Assembly: GCA_937907485.1 (NCBI GenBank)
Contig: CALESR010000313.1
Location: forward strand, 1 to 38,479
DNA length: 38,479 bases
Source: an uncultured Paracoccaceae bacterium
GTDB lineage: Bacteria > Pseudomonadota > Alphaproteobacteria > Rhodobacterales > Rhodobacteraceae
Direction: 5' to 3'
The notes beneath the pieces were generated by a model. That model made no database searches. It was not told the DNA's origin and saw only the letters and a list, made by a program, of their open reading frames with translations. Below, piece after piece: positions 22,646 to 30,036 of this stretch (position 1 is the stretch's first letter; every line of letters begins with the position of its first letter). The position numbers and the translations under genes were made by a program.

Positions 22646-23809
22646 TCAGGCGGCGCGGTCCTGACAGGTCTGCCACATTGCCAGCGCCGTGCCGCCCAAC
22701 ACCTGCGCCAGCACGCCCTCGGCCACCCCGCGGCGCAGCAATTCGCCCACCAGCAGCGGCAGCTTGGCATAGGTTTCCAGCACCGGTTTGTAATTGGCGT
22801 CCATGTCGGTGCCGAGGCCGACATGCGCCGGGCCCAGCGCCTCGATCAACTCGATCACCCGGTCGGCAAAGCCGCTCAGACTGTCGATGCCGATGCCCGC
22901 CGGCCATGCGCCGACAAAGCCGCCGCTGGCGGCCACCGCCTGCGCCAGATCCGCCGAGACAAAGCGCGCATTGCTCAGCCGCTCTGTGTTGAGATGCGCA
23001 TGGGTCAGTGCCACCGGCCCGCGCGCGGCGGCCAGCACGTCAAAGGCCATCGGTTCGGCGGAATGCGTCAGGTCGATCATCACGCCGGCCTCTTCGCAGG
23101 CCGCCACCACTTCGGCGCCAAAGGTGCTGAGGCGTCCGTTTGCCTGCTGGCCGGTGATGATCGGCCCGATCTGGTTGTCGCGGTAATGCACCAGCGTCAG
23201 CATGCGCAGGCCGCGCGCCTGCAGTTGTGCGATGCGTCCGGCGTCGCCGTCGAGGAAATCGGCCCCCTCCATCGCCAGAATCATGCCGGGGATGCCTGCG
23301 GCATGAGCGCTGCGCACGTCGTCCGGCGACAGGCACAGCCGCACCAGCCCGCGATCCGCCAGCGCCTGCAAATGGTCGAGTTGGCGCTGGCAACTGGCCC
23401 AGGCCTCGCCGGGGGAAAAATCGCGATACGCCCGCAGCCCGCCGTCACCCAGCGTGATGACCTGCACATCGCCCACCCCGTTGAAGACCGAGGCCGCCAG
23501 CCCGCCCATGCGCATGTCGGCGATGCTGGCCTCCTCAAAGGTGCCGCCGATGGTGCGATAAAGCCGCAGCAGAAAGCTCAGCCCTTCGGCGCCTTTCAGG
23601 AACGTCCGGCCGGGGTGCGCATGGGTGTCCACCACCGGATGCCGGGTCAGGAAGTCCCGCGCCGCGGCCAGTTCGGCGTCGCTCAGGGCAAACCCCACCT
23701 CGGCAGGTTGCGGCACTGCCAAGGGGCGCAGACCGAACCAATAGCCCGCCCCACCGGCAGCCCCCAACGCAAGGGCGCTGGCCCCGATCAGACTGCGGCG
23801 GCTGGGCAT
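22646..23809 (-). CDS. M19 family (renal-type) dipeptidase, membrane-anchored or Tat-exported
   Basis: A 387-residue dipeptidase of family M19. The N-terminus SRRSLIGASALALGAAGG has a twin-arginine-like pair and a hydrophobic stretch, so the enzyme is exported or anchored. Zinc ligands are visible: H63-x-H65 (VVDTHAHPG; many members have H-x-D here), bridging E181 (AMEGADF), H208 (LTLVHYRDN), H249 (IDLTHSA) and an Asp in GLGTDMD (335/337). Such enzymes cleave dipeptides, including D-amino-acid ones. The start overlaps the lipB 3' end by 22 bases. Confidence 0.92.
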   Translation of the reverse strand: MPSRRSLIGASALALGAAGGAGYWFGLRPLAVPQPAEVGFALSDAELAAARDFLTRHPVVDTHAHPGRTFLKGAEGLSFLLRLYRTIGGTFEEASIADMRMGGLAASVFNGVGDVQVITLGDGGLRAYRDFSPGEAWASCQRQLDHLQALADRGLVRLCLSPDDVRSAHAAGIPGMILAMEGADFLDGDAGRIAQLQARGLRMLTLVHYRDNQIGPIITGQQANGRLSTFGAEVVAACEEAGVMIDLTHSAEPMAFDVLAAARGPVALTHAHLNTERLSNARFVSADLAQAVAASGGFVGAWPAGIGIDSLSGFADRVIELIEALGPAHVGLGTDMDANYKPVLETYAKLPLLVGELLRRGVAEGVLAQVLGGTALAMWQTCQDRAA

Positions 23810-24465
23810 GACAGGCCTCCATCAGGAAAGGACAGGGGAAAGGTGCGCATCAGCGCGGCGTCGAGATCCGCCATCGTCACGGGCAGGCCCAGATCGACCA
23901 GACTGGTGACCCCATGCTCGGCAATGCCGCAGGGCACGATGCCGCCAAAATGGCTCAGATCCGGTTCGACATTGATCGAGATGCCGTGAAAGCTGACCCA
24001 GCGGCGCAGTTTGACCCCGATCGCGGCGATCTTGTCCTCGCGCGGGGTTCCGTCTGCCTGCGGCGCCTTGTCCTTGCGCACCACCCAGACGCCCACCCGG
24101 CCCGCGCGCCGCTCGCCCGTCACGCTGAACTCGGCCAGCGTGCGGATCACCCAATCCTCGAGCGCATGCACGAAGCAGCGCACATCCTTGCCGCGCTTGT
24201 TGAGGTCGAGCATGACATAGGCCACCCGCTGCCCCGGCCCGTGATAGGTGTATTGCCCGCCCCGCCCGGCAGTAAACACCGGGAACCGGTCCGGCTGCAC
24301 CAGATCGGCCGGTTTGGACGAGGTGCCGGCGGTGTAAAGCGGCGGGTGTTCCAGCAGCCAGACGGCCTCGGGCGCGGTGCCCGCCGCAATCGCGGCCACC
24401 CGCGCCTCCATCGCCGCCAGCGTCTCGGCATAGGGCTGAAGACCCGGCAGATGCTGCCACTCCAT
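23788..24465 (-). CDS. lipB: Octanoyltransferase LipB
   Basis: A 225-residue lipoyl(octanoyl)transferase, which moves octanoate from ACP to lipoyl domains of 2-oxoacid dehydrogenases. Signature strings are GRGGQYTYHGPGQ, DKIAAIGVKLRRWVSFHG with the catalytic K145, and IVPCGI with the nucleophile C179 (E. coli Lys135/Cys169). I chose the ATG at 24465 because MEWQHLPGLQPY is the family's usual start; in-frame sequence upstream belongs to the divergent gene. It is the first gene of a lipB-dipeptidase unit. Confidence 0.95.
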   Translation of the reverse strand: MEWQHLPGLQPYAETLAAMEARVAAIAAGTAPEAVWLLEHPPLYTAGTSSKPADLVQPDRFPVFTAGRGGQYTYHGPGQRVAYVMLDLNKRGKDVRCFVHALEDWVIRTLAEFSVTGERRAGRVGVWVVRKDKAPQADGTPREDKIAAIGVKLRRWVSFHGISINVEPDLSHFGGIVPCGIAEHGVTSLVDLGLPVTMADLDAALMRTFPLSFPDGGLSCPAAAV

Positions 24466-24531
24466 GGCGCGTAACTTTCTTTGAACCTTTGGCCGCAGCC
24501 TAACGAACCCATGGGCACGGTCAATCGGCGC

Positions 24532-24560
24532 TTGGCGCGAATCGATCCACGGTCTAACCT
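24532..24560 (+). promoter_or_regulatory. Possible promoter of the peptidoglycan-binding-like gene
   Basis: TTGGCG (24532-24537) and TAACCT (24555-24560) with a 17-base spacer, 41 bases before the start, in the 136-base divergent gap with lipB. The match is modest. Confidence 0.3.
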
Positions 24561-24601
24561 TGCTCACCACAAGGTTGCGTTTTTCCAGGAGGGTATTGAA
24601 C

Positions 24602-25852
24602 ATGACGAAGAAAATCCTGACCACCACCGCACTGGTCGCTGCGATCATCACCTCGGGAGTCGGGCAGGCCAGCGCCGATATCGGTGACGCCATCGCTGGG
24701 GGCATCATCGGCGGCGTCATCGTCGGCGCCATCCAGCGCGACCGTCAGCGCACGCGGGTTGTCTCGGGGGCCACGTCGGCAGCCCGGCAACTGGCGCGTG
24801 ACGTTCAAACCGCGCTCAACCATTTCTATTTCCACGTCGGCACCCCCGATGGCGTGATGGGCCGCCAGTCGCGCGCCGGGGTCTCGCAGTATCAGGGCTA
24901 TATGGGCTTTCCGATCACCGGCGAACTGGCCGAGTTCGAGCGGCAGGTGCTGATTACCGCGTATCAGCGGGCGATCTATGGCGGGCCGCAGGTGACGCAG
25001 GTGTCGCAAAGCCATCAGGACGGGCTGCGCGGTTTGCTGCCGCTGGTCCGGGACGAGATGCTGGGCGTCGCGCCGCGCACCGACACGCTGGTCGCAGCCC
25101 CGGCTGCGCCGCTGGCCCCCGCGCCCGAAACCACCAGCGCCGGGTTGCCCAACCTCTTCGGCGCGACGCCGGTGCAGGTCTCGCTGGCCTCGCATTGCAA
25201 CCGCGTCTCGCTCATCAGCAACGCGAATGGCGGGCTGACCGACATCAACACCATGAGCGACCCGGTTTTCACCCTGAACGAGCAGTTCTGTCTGGCCCGC
25301 GGCCATGCCATCGCCGAGGGCGAGGCCATTCTGGCGCAGTATCCCGGCATCAGCCCGCAGGCGGTTGCCGAGCAATGCGCGGGGCTCAGCGCGTCGCTGC
25401 AATCCAGCATCGCCGCGATGTCGCTGCAGGCGCGCGATGTGGTGCTGGCGGGCGTGACGCAATCGGTGCTGAACTCCGGGATGAGCGCCGCCGATCTGGC
25501 GACCAACGCGCGAATCTGCCTGTCGAACGGCTATGCCAGTGACAGCCTGCCGGTTGCCATCGGCTCGGCGCTGATTCTGGTGGCACTGGGCGAGACAGCC
25601 TATGGCGAATTGCCGGCGCATCACCTGATGCAGGGCATCGGCGCCGCGCAGCGCCGCGATCTGGCCAGCGAGTGGTTTACCGCCAGTGTCCCGGCGGCCG
25701 GGGCGTCCTTGACCGCGGTCGGTTTCCAGCCGGGCCCGGCGGCGCGGGGCTCGCTGATTCTGGCGGCCGTGGATGGGGTCAACGGTGTTGCCGCGCCGGT
25801 CGCGCCGCAGCCGCTGGTGCCGCAGCCGGTGATCCCCGCTGCCAGCAAGTGA
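24602..25852 (+). CDS. Secreted protein with peptidoglycan-binding-like domain
   Basis: A 416-residue exported protein. The signal peptide is MTKKILTTTALVAAIITSGV...ASA, and a Gly/Ile-rich segment follows (AIAGGIIGGVIVGAI). Residues about 60-115 resemble a PG_binding_1 helical bundle (VQTALNHFYFHVGTPDG, then GRQSRAGVSQYQ and FPITGEL). A Pro/Ala linker leads to a helical C-terminal part with four Cys (SHCNRVS, EQFCLARG, EQCAGLS, ARICLSNGY), probably two disulphides. The C-terminus is a PQP-rich tail. Translation starts at the ATG at 24602, behind GGAGG. The binding partner is presumed to be the cell wall; the rest is not recognised. Confidence 0.78.
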   Translation: MTKKILTTTALVAAIITSGVGQASADIGDAIAGGIIGGVIVGAIQRDRQRTRVVSGATSAARQLARDVQTALNHFYFHVGTPDGVMGRQSRAGVSQYQGYMGFPITGELAEFERQVLITAYQRAIYGGPQVTQVSQSHQDGLRGLLPLVRDEMLGVAPRTDTLVAAPAAPLAPAPETTSAGLPNLFGATPVQVSLASHCNRVSLISNANGGLTDINTMSDPVFTLNEQFCLARGHAIAEGEAILAQYPGISPQAVAEQCAGLSASLQSSIAAMSLQARDVVLAGVTQSVLNSGMSAADLATNARICLSNGYASDSLPVAIGSALILVALGETAYGELPAHHLMQGIGAAQRRDLASEWFTASVPAAGASLTAVGFQPGPAARGSLILAAVDGVNGVAAPVAPQPLVPQPVIPAASK

Positions 25853-25869
25853 TCTGATACGCCTTTGAT

Positions 25870-25898
25870 CTGGCCGGGCTTTACAGCAGCCCGGCCAG
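25870..25898. terminator. Bidirectional terminator-like hairpin
   Basis: CTGGCCGGGCT (25870-25880) and AGCCCGGCCAG (25888-25898) form an 11-bp stem with a 7-base loop. It lies between the convergent peptidoglycan-binding-like and LytTR genes, and the right arm overlaps the last codons of the LytTR gene. A short TTT follows on the plus strand. Confidence 0.6.
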
Positions 25899-26672
25899 TT
25901 TCACATCCGGCAGATAGGTCCGGCTGACCGGCAGCGCGTGCCCGTCCTTCAGCGTCAGCACGGCCCGCGCGCCGTCGCGCCGCACCCGCGCCACCTGCGC
26001 CAGTGCCACCCAATGCGAGCGATGGATCTGCAGGCCCGGCACGCCCTCGGCCTCGGCAATCGCATCCGACAGCCGCAACAGGACCAGCGCGCGCCCGGTT
26101 GTCGTGGTCACCTCGGTATAATGGTCCTGCACACTCAACGAGACCAGCGTAGCGCGCCGCTCGAACGGCAGGCGGGCCAGCAGGCGGGCGGCGGGCTCGC
26201 TGACCGAGGTCGGGGCAGAGGGCGCCGCTTTCACCGCGGCGCGCCGGTTCGTCCAGACCACCGCGCAGGTCACCGCCACGCCGATCAGCGGGGTTCCCGG
26301 CCATTGTTGTGCCAACCCCTGCCACGAGAGCAACGCACCGCCCCGCGTCAGAACGGTGACCCCGTGCACCACCAGCGAGACCGCGACCCCGACCGCGACC
26401 CCTGCGGACAAGGCCTCGATCCAGAATGGCCAGCCCCGCAGTTCGAACCCCAGAACCACCCAAGTGCCGATCAGCCAGCCGGTCGGTGCCGTTGTCAGCA
26501 CGATTGCGGCCCAATACGCCAACCGTGCGCCCGGTTGCAGGGTCTCATAGGTGCCAAAGGGGCCGGACAATCCCAGCACGACAGCCACCGCCGCGCTGAT
26601 CGCCCAATAGGCGGGATTGCGTAAAATGTGAATCACTTCACGAAGCGCGAGTTGCAGGGCGGTGTCGCTCAC
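25881..26672 (-). CDS. Membrane-bound LytTR family transcriptional regulator
   Basis: A 263-residue protein with about four transmembrane helices in the N-terminal half (roughly 22-40, 48-75, 80-105 and 125-142). A LytTR DNA-binding domain follows in the C-terminal third (VSLSVQDHYTEVTTTTGR, then LLRLSDAIAEAEGV, IHRSHWVAL and the end LPVSRTYLPDVK). LytTR domains bind DNA through beta strands; here the regulator is tethered to the membrane and would sense a membrane or envelope signal. The start is GTG at 26672 with GGAG six bases upstream; a 72-residue upstream extension is shadow. It is divergent from the DUF2306 gene, which may be its target. Confidence 0.87.
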   Translation of the reverse strand: MSDTALQLALREVIHILRNPAYWAISAAVAVVLGLSGPFGTYETLQPGARLAYWAAIVLTTAPTGWLIGTWVVLGFELRGWPFWIEALSAGVAVGVAVSLVVHGVTVLTRGGALLSWQGLAQQWPGTPLIGVAVTCAVVWTNRRAAVKAAPSAPTSVSEPAARLLARLPFERRATLVSLSVQDHYTEVTTTTGRALVLLRLSDAIAEAEGVPGLQIHRSHWVALAQVARVRRDGARAVLTLKDGHALPVSRTYLPDVKLAGLL

Positions 26673-26779
26673 GCAGGGCTCCTGAGGTTTTGCGCATCCG
26701 GGCTGGCAGCATTCGGCGCCGGGCGGCATCTGGGGCGAGGTTCGTTGATCCGCCCCCTGCATAGAAAGGTGCCCTGCCG

Positions 26780-27271
26780 ATGGCAACACTCGCCCCCCTT
26801 CTCGACGCCGCGCCGCTGGTGCAACTGCATGCCGCCGGTGCGCTGCTGTCCTTGGCCCTCGGGCCGCTGGTGCTGTTTCGTCGCTCACGCGATCGCTGGC
26901 ACCGCATCGGCGGCTATGTCTGGATTGCCGTAATGGTGATGACCGCGCTGTCGTCCTTTGGCATCCACGGCTTTGCGATGGTCGGCCCCTTTGGCCCGAT
27001 CCACCTGTTGTCGGGCTTTACGCTGGTGATGCTGGCGTTGGGGCTGCGCGCCGCGATCCAGCGGCGGATCGAGGCCCACCGACGCATGATGCAGGGGCTC
27101 TATCTGTGGTCGCTGGGGGTGGCCGGGCTGTTCACGCTGCTGCCGGGCCGGGTGATGCACCGCGTGGTGTTCGGCAGCGATACGCCGCTGGGCTTTGCCC
27201 TGCTGACAGTTTTGGCGCTGCTGATCGTGGTCGGGTTCCGCTGGCGCGGGCGGTTCAGAAACGCGGTGTGA
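26780..27271 (+). CDS. DUF2306 family membrane protein
   Basis: A 163-residue integral membrane protein with four predicted helices. The family-typical His residues are in VQLHAAGALLSLALGP, the RWHRIGGYVWI loop, PIHLLSGFTLV and AHRRMMQGLYLWSLG. DUF2306 proteins are of unknown function, and the conserved His residues suggest metal or heme binding, though this is not established. It is divergent from the LytTR regulator with a 107-base gap, an arrangement that suggests local regulation. Confidence 0.85.
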   Translation: MATLAPLLDAAPLVQLHAAGALLSLALGPLVLFRRSRDRWHRIGGYVWIAVMVMTALSSFGIHGFAMVGPFGPIHLLSGFTLVMLALGLRAAIQRRIEAHRRMMQGLYLWSLGVAGLFTLLPGRVMHRVVFGSDTPLGFALLTVLALLIVVGFRWRGRFRNAV

Positions 27272-27286
27272 GCGTGCTTTTCGCTC

Positions 27287-27315
27287 TTCACATCGCGGCG
27301 CGAACCCGCTATCAG
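27287..27315 (+). promoter_or_regulatory. Promoter of tRNA-Leu
   Basis: TTCACA (27287-27292) and TATCAG (27310-27315) with a 17-base spacer. The predicted start site is about ten bases before the tRNA. Confidence 0.5.
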
Positions 27316-27332
27316 CGGCGCACCAATCCAGT

Positions 27333-27419
27333 GCGGTCGTGGCGGAATTGGTAGACGCGCAGCGTTGAGGTCGCTGTGGGCTAACCCCCGTGGAAGTTCG
27401 AGTCTTCTCGACCGCACCA
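27333..27419 (+). tRNA. tRNA-Leu (anticodon GAG)
   Basis: An 87-base class II tRNA with encoded CCA. The acceptor stem is GCGGTCG/CGACCGC. The anticodon stem CAGCG/CGCTG holds loop TTGAGGT, giving anticodon GAG (reads CUC/CUU). The long variable arm (GTGGGCTAACCCCC region) and the T-loop GTTCGAGTC are typical of leucine tRNAs. Confidence 0.96.
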
Positions 27420-27440
27420 TTTTCCCGATGAAGAATGAAC

Positions 27441-27463
27441 GCCCGCCCTGCGGGCCTTTATTT
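27441..27463 (+). terminator. Rho-independent terminator after tRNA-Leu
   Basis: A GCCCGC (27441-27446)/GCGGGC (27450-27455) stem with a 3-base loop, followed by CTTTATTTTG. It lies 22 bases after the tRNA. The remainder of the 236-base gap to the ABC transporter holds only the promoter listed next and a small CTGAC-T-GTCAG palindrome at about 27614-27624. Confidence 0.8.
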
Positions 27464-27586
27464 TGCTCTTTGCAGGCAATCCGCCTGAAGAATGGGCAAT
27501 TTTCAGCCATTTCGCCCGCCAATGACGCGAATCTCGCTACATTCGTCGCGTTTGGCTGCGCCGTGCTTCCCGCTGCGGTTAATGGC

Positions 27587-27615
27587 TTGAATTGATGCGG
27601 ACGCGACGGTTTACT
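27587..27615 (+). promoter_or_regulatory. Promoter of the ABC importer operon
   Basis: TTGAAT (27587-27592) and TTTACT (27610-27615) with exactly 17 bases between, about 41 bases before the GTG start of the ATPase gene. The small palindrome CTGAC-T-GTCAG overlaps the region just after the -10 box and could be an operator. Confidence 0.45.
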
Positions 27616-27655
27616 GACTGTCAGAACAAGAAAAGCTTCCACAGGGGGAAGATCG

Positions 27656-28753
27656 GTGACTCAAGGCCGAACCGACGGATTCGTCGTATTTGACCGCGTG
27701 CAGAAAAGTTACGACGGCGAGACGCTGGTCGTCAAAGATCTGAACCTGTCGATGCCCAAGGGCGAGTTTCTGACCATGCTGGGGCCATCGGGCTCGGGCA
27801 AGACCACCTGTCTGATGATGCTGGCCGGATTCGAGACCGCGACGCATGGGGAAATCCTGCTCGACGGGCGACCGATCAACAACATCCCGCCGCACAAGCG
27901 CGGCATCGGCATGGTGTTCCAGAACTACGCGCTGTTCCCGCACATGACGATCGCGGAAAATCTGGCCTTTCCGCTGGAAGTGCGCGGTCTGGGCAAGTCC
28001 GAGCGCGAGGGCAAGATCCGCCGCGCGCTGGAGATGGTGCAGATGGGCGCCTTCGCCACGCGCCGCCCCTCGCAACTGTCTGGTGGCCAGCAGCAGCGCG
28101 TCGCCCTCGCCCGCGCGCTGGTGTTCGAGCCCGAACTGGTGCTGATGGACGAGCCGCTGGGCGCGCTGGACAAGCAGCTGCGCGAGCATATGCAGTTCGA
28201 GATCAAGCACCTGCACGATTCGCTGGGCATCACCGTGGTCTATGTCACGCACGATCAGGGCGAGGCGCTGACGATGTCCGACCGGGTCGCGGTGTTCAAC
28301 GACGGCCGCATTCAGCAACTGGCGCGGCCTGAGGATCTCTATGAGCGCCCCGACAACAGTTTTGTCGCGCAGTTCATCGGCGAGAATAACAAGCTCGACG
28401 GCGTTGTGGAAACCATCGAGGGCCAGCGCTGCACCGTTCGGCTGGATGATGGCACGCTGATCGACGCGCAGCCGGTGAACGTCACTCGCCCCGGCGAGCG
28501 CACCCGCGTCTCGATCCGCCCTGAGCGCGTCGAATCGAACCCGGACCGGCTGGCCGCGGATTCGCATCTGATCGACGCCGAGGTGCTGGAGTTCATCTAT
28601 ATGGGCGACACGTTCCGCGTGCGCCTGCGCGTCGCGGGGCACGAGGATTTCGTGATGAAATATCGCAATGCACAAGATCAGCGCCGCGTGGCTGCCGGGG
28701 ATCGCATCCGCATCGGCTGGCGTCCCGAGGACTGCCGCGCGCTGGACGCCTGA
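27656..28753 (+). CDS. ABC transporter ATP-binding protein, PotA-like
   Basis: A 365-residue import ATPase of the spermidine/putrescine (PotA/CUT1-like) type. Walker A is GPSGSGKTT (43-51), the signature is LSGGQQQR (141-148) and Walker B is LVLMDEPLGALD (161-172), followed by the switch His in YVTHDQGEAL. A C-terminal TOBE/OB domain follows (about 240-360). The start is GTG at 27656 with AGGGGG upstream. It is the first gene of a four-gene unit: ATPase, binding protein, two permeases. The substrate is likely a polyamine, opine or similar cationic compound, not determinable from sequence. Confidence 0.92.
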   Translation: MTQGRTDGFVVFDRVQKSYDGETLVVKDLNLSMPKGEFLTMLGPSGSGKTTCLMMLAGFETATHGEILLDGRPINNIPPHKRGIGMVFQNYALFPHMTIAENLAFPLEVRGLGKSEREGKIRRALEMVQMGAFATRRPSQLSGGQQQRVALARALVFEPELVLMDEPLGALDKQLREHMQFEIKHLHDSLGITVVYVTHDQGEALTMSDRVAVFNDGRIQQLARPEDLYERPDNSFVAQFIGENNKLDGVVETIEGQRCTVRLDDGTLIDAQPVNVTRPGERTRVSIRPERVESNPDRLAADSHLIDAEVLEFIYMGDTFRVRLRVAGHEDFVMKYRNAQDQRRVAAGDRIRIGWRPEDCRALDA

Positions 28754-28824
28754 GGTATCGCGCCGTCCGCGCCCGCAGGATGGCACGCTGGACAAGCGGG
28801 CAGGTTCGACAAGGGAGACTTCCG

Positions 28825-29937
28825 ATGAAACTGAAGACCGTTCTGAAAGGGGCCGTCGGCGCACTGGCGCTGAGCACCGGCGCCGGCATGGCCCAGATGG
28901 CCAACGAAATGACCGTGGTGTCCTGGGGCGGGGCCTATCAGGCCAGCCAGGTGAACGCCTATCTGGACCCCTACCGCGCGCTGCACCCGGAATTCTCGTA
29001 TATCACCGACGAAAGCTCGGCTGATGCCGTGGCGCGGATGCGGGCGATGGCCGAGGCCAACAACATCACCTGGGATCTGGTTGACGTCGAGGCCGCCGAC
29101 GCGCTGCGTCTGTGCGACGAGGGTCTGGCAATGCCGATCGACGGCGCGACCCAGCTGGCTCCGGCGCCCGATGGCACCTCGGCTGACGAGGACTTTGGCG
29201 CGACCCGCGTGTCCGAGTGCTTCATCCCGCAGATCGTGTTCTCGACGACCTTTGGCTATCGCACCGACATGGTGCCGGCCGGTGTTGCGCCGCCGACCGA
29301 CGCCTGCGCGGTATTCGACACCACGACCTATCCGGGCCGCCGCGCGCTGAACCGCCGCCCGATCGGCAACATGGAATGGGCGCTGCTGTGCGACGGCGTG
29401 GCGATGGCCGATGTCTATGACCTGCTGGAAACCGAAGAGGGCCTGACCCGCGCCTTCGCCATGCTTGATCGCATCAAGGCCGATACGATCTGGTGGACCG
29501 CCGGTGCGGAAACCCCGCAACTGCTGGCCGATGGCGAGATCTTCATGGGCTCGACCTATAACGGTCGTCTGTTCGCGGCGATCGCCGAGCAGGGCCAGCC
29601 GATCGGCATGGCTTGGGGCTATCAGATGATGGACCTCGACGGTTGGGTCGTTCCGGCCGGTCTCGCGCCCGAGCGTCTGGCCCGCGTGATGGACTTCCTC
29701 TATTTCGGCACCGACACCCAGCGTCTGGCCGATCAGGCCGCCTATATCTCGTATGGTCCGGCCCGTGCCTCGTCGGCGCCGCTGGTTGGCACCCATGCCA
29801 CGCTGGGCATCGAGATGGCGCCGCACATGCCGACCGACCCGGCCAACAACGCGGGCGCCTTTGTCACCAACTATCTGTGGTGGGCTGACTATCGCGACGA
29901 GATCGACGCCCGCTTCCAGGCCTGGCTGGCGCAATAA
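28825..29937 (+). CDS. ABC transporter substrate-binding protein, PotD/PotF-like
   Basis: A 370-residue periplasmic binding protein with a signal peptide (MKLKTVLKGAVGALALSTGA, cleavage near AQMA). Family elements are MTVVSWGGAYQASQVNAY at the start of the mature protein, WDLVDVEAADALRLC, FGYRTDM and GSTYNGRLFAAIAEQG. Several Trp and Asp residues (IWWTAGAE, DLDGWVVP) are in positions where polyamine binders hold the ligand. I chose the ATG at 28825, with GGGAGA upstream. A 13-bp hairpin follows the stop, probably protecting this mRNA. Confidence 0.92.
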   Translation: MKLKTVLKGAVGALALSTGAGMAQMANEMTVVSWGGAYQASQVNAYLDPYRALHPEFSYITDESSADAVARMRAMAEANNITWDLVDVEAADALRLCDEGLAMPIDGATQLAPAPDGTSADEDFGATRVSECFIPQIVFSTTFGYRTDMVPAGVAPPTDACAVFDTTTYPGRRALNRRPIGNMEWALLCDGVAMADVYDLLETEEGLTRAFAMLDRIKADTIWWTAGAETPQLLADGEIFMGSTYNGRLFAAIAEQGQPIGMAWGYQMMDLDGWVVPAGLAPERLARVMDFLYFGTDTQRLADQAAYISYGPARASSAPLVGTHATLGIEMAPHMPTDPANNAGAFVTNYLWWADYRDEIDARFQAWLAQ

Positions 29938-29944
29938 TCCGGCC

Positions 29945-29976
29945 TGACCGGCCCCGCCGCCGTGCGGGGCCGGTCA
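29945..29976 (+). terminator. Intercistronic hairpin after the binding-protein gene
   Basis: A perfect 13-bp stem, TGACCGGCCCCGC (29945-29957) and GCGGGGCCGGTCA (29964-29976), with a 6-base loop, seven bases after the binding-protein stop. It has no T-tract and the permease gene follows 60 bases later. It is likely a partial terminator or mRNA-stabilising structure that gives more binding protein than permease. Confidence 0.65.
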
Positions 29977-30036
29977 TCACGCCATCGCCGGTTCCCGCAG
30001 CGAACGACGGGGACCGGCACCCACAGGGATACGCCG

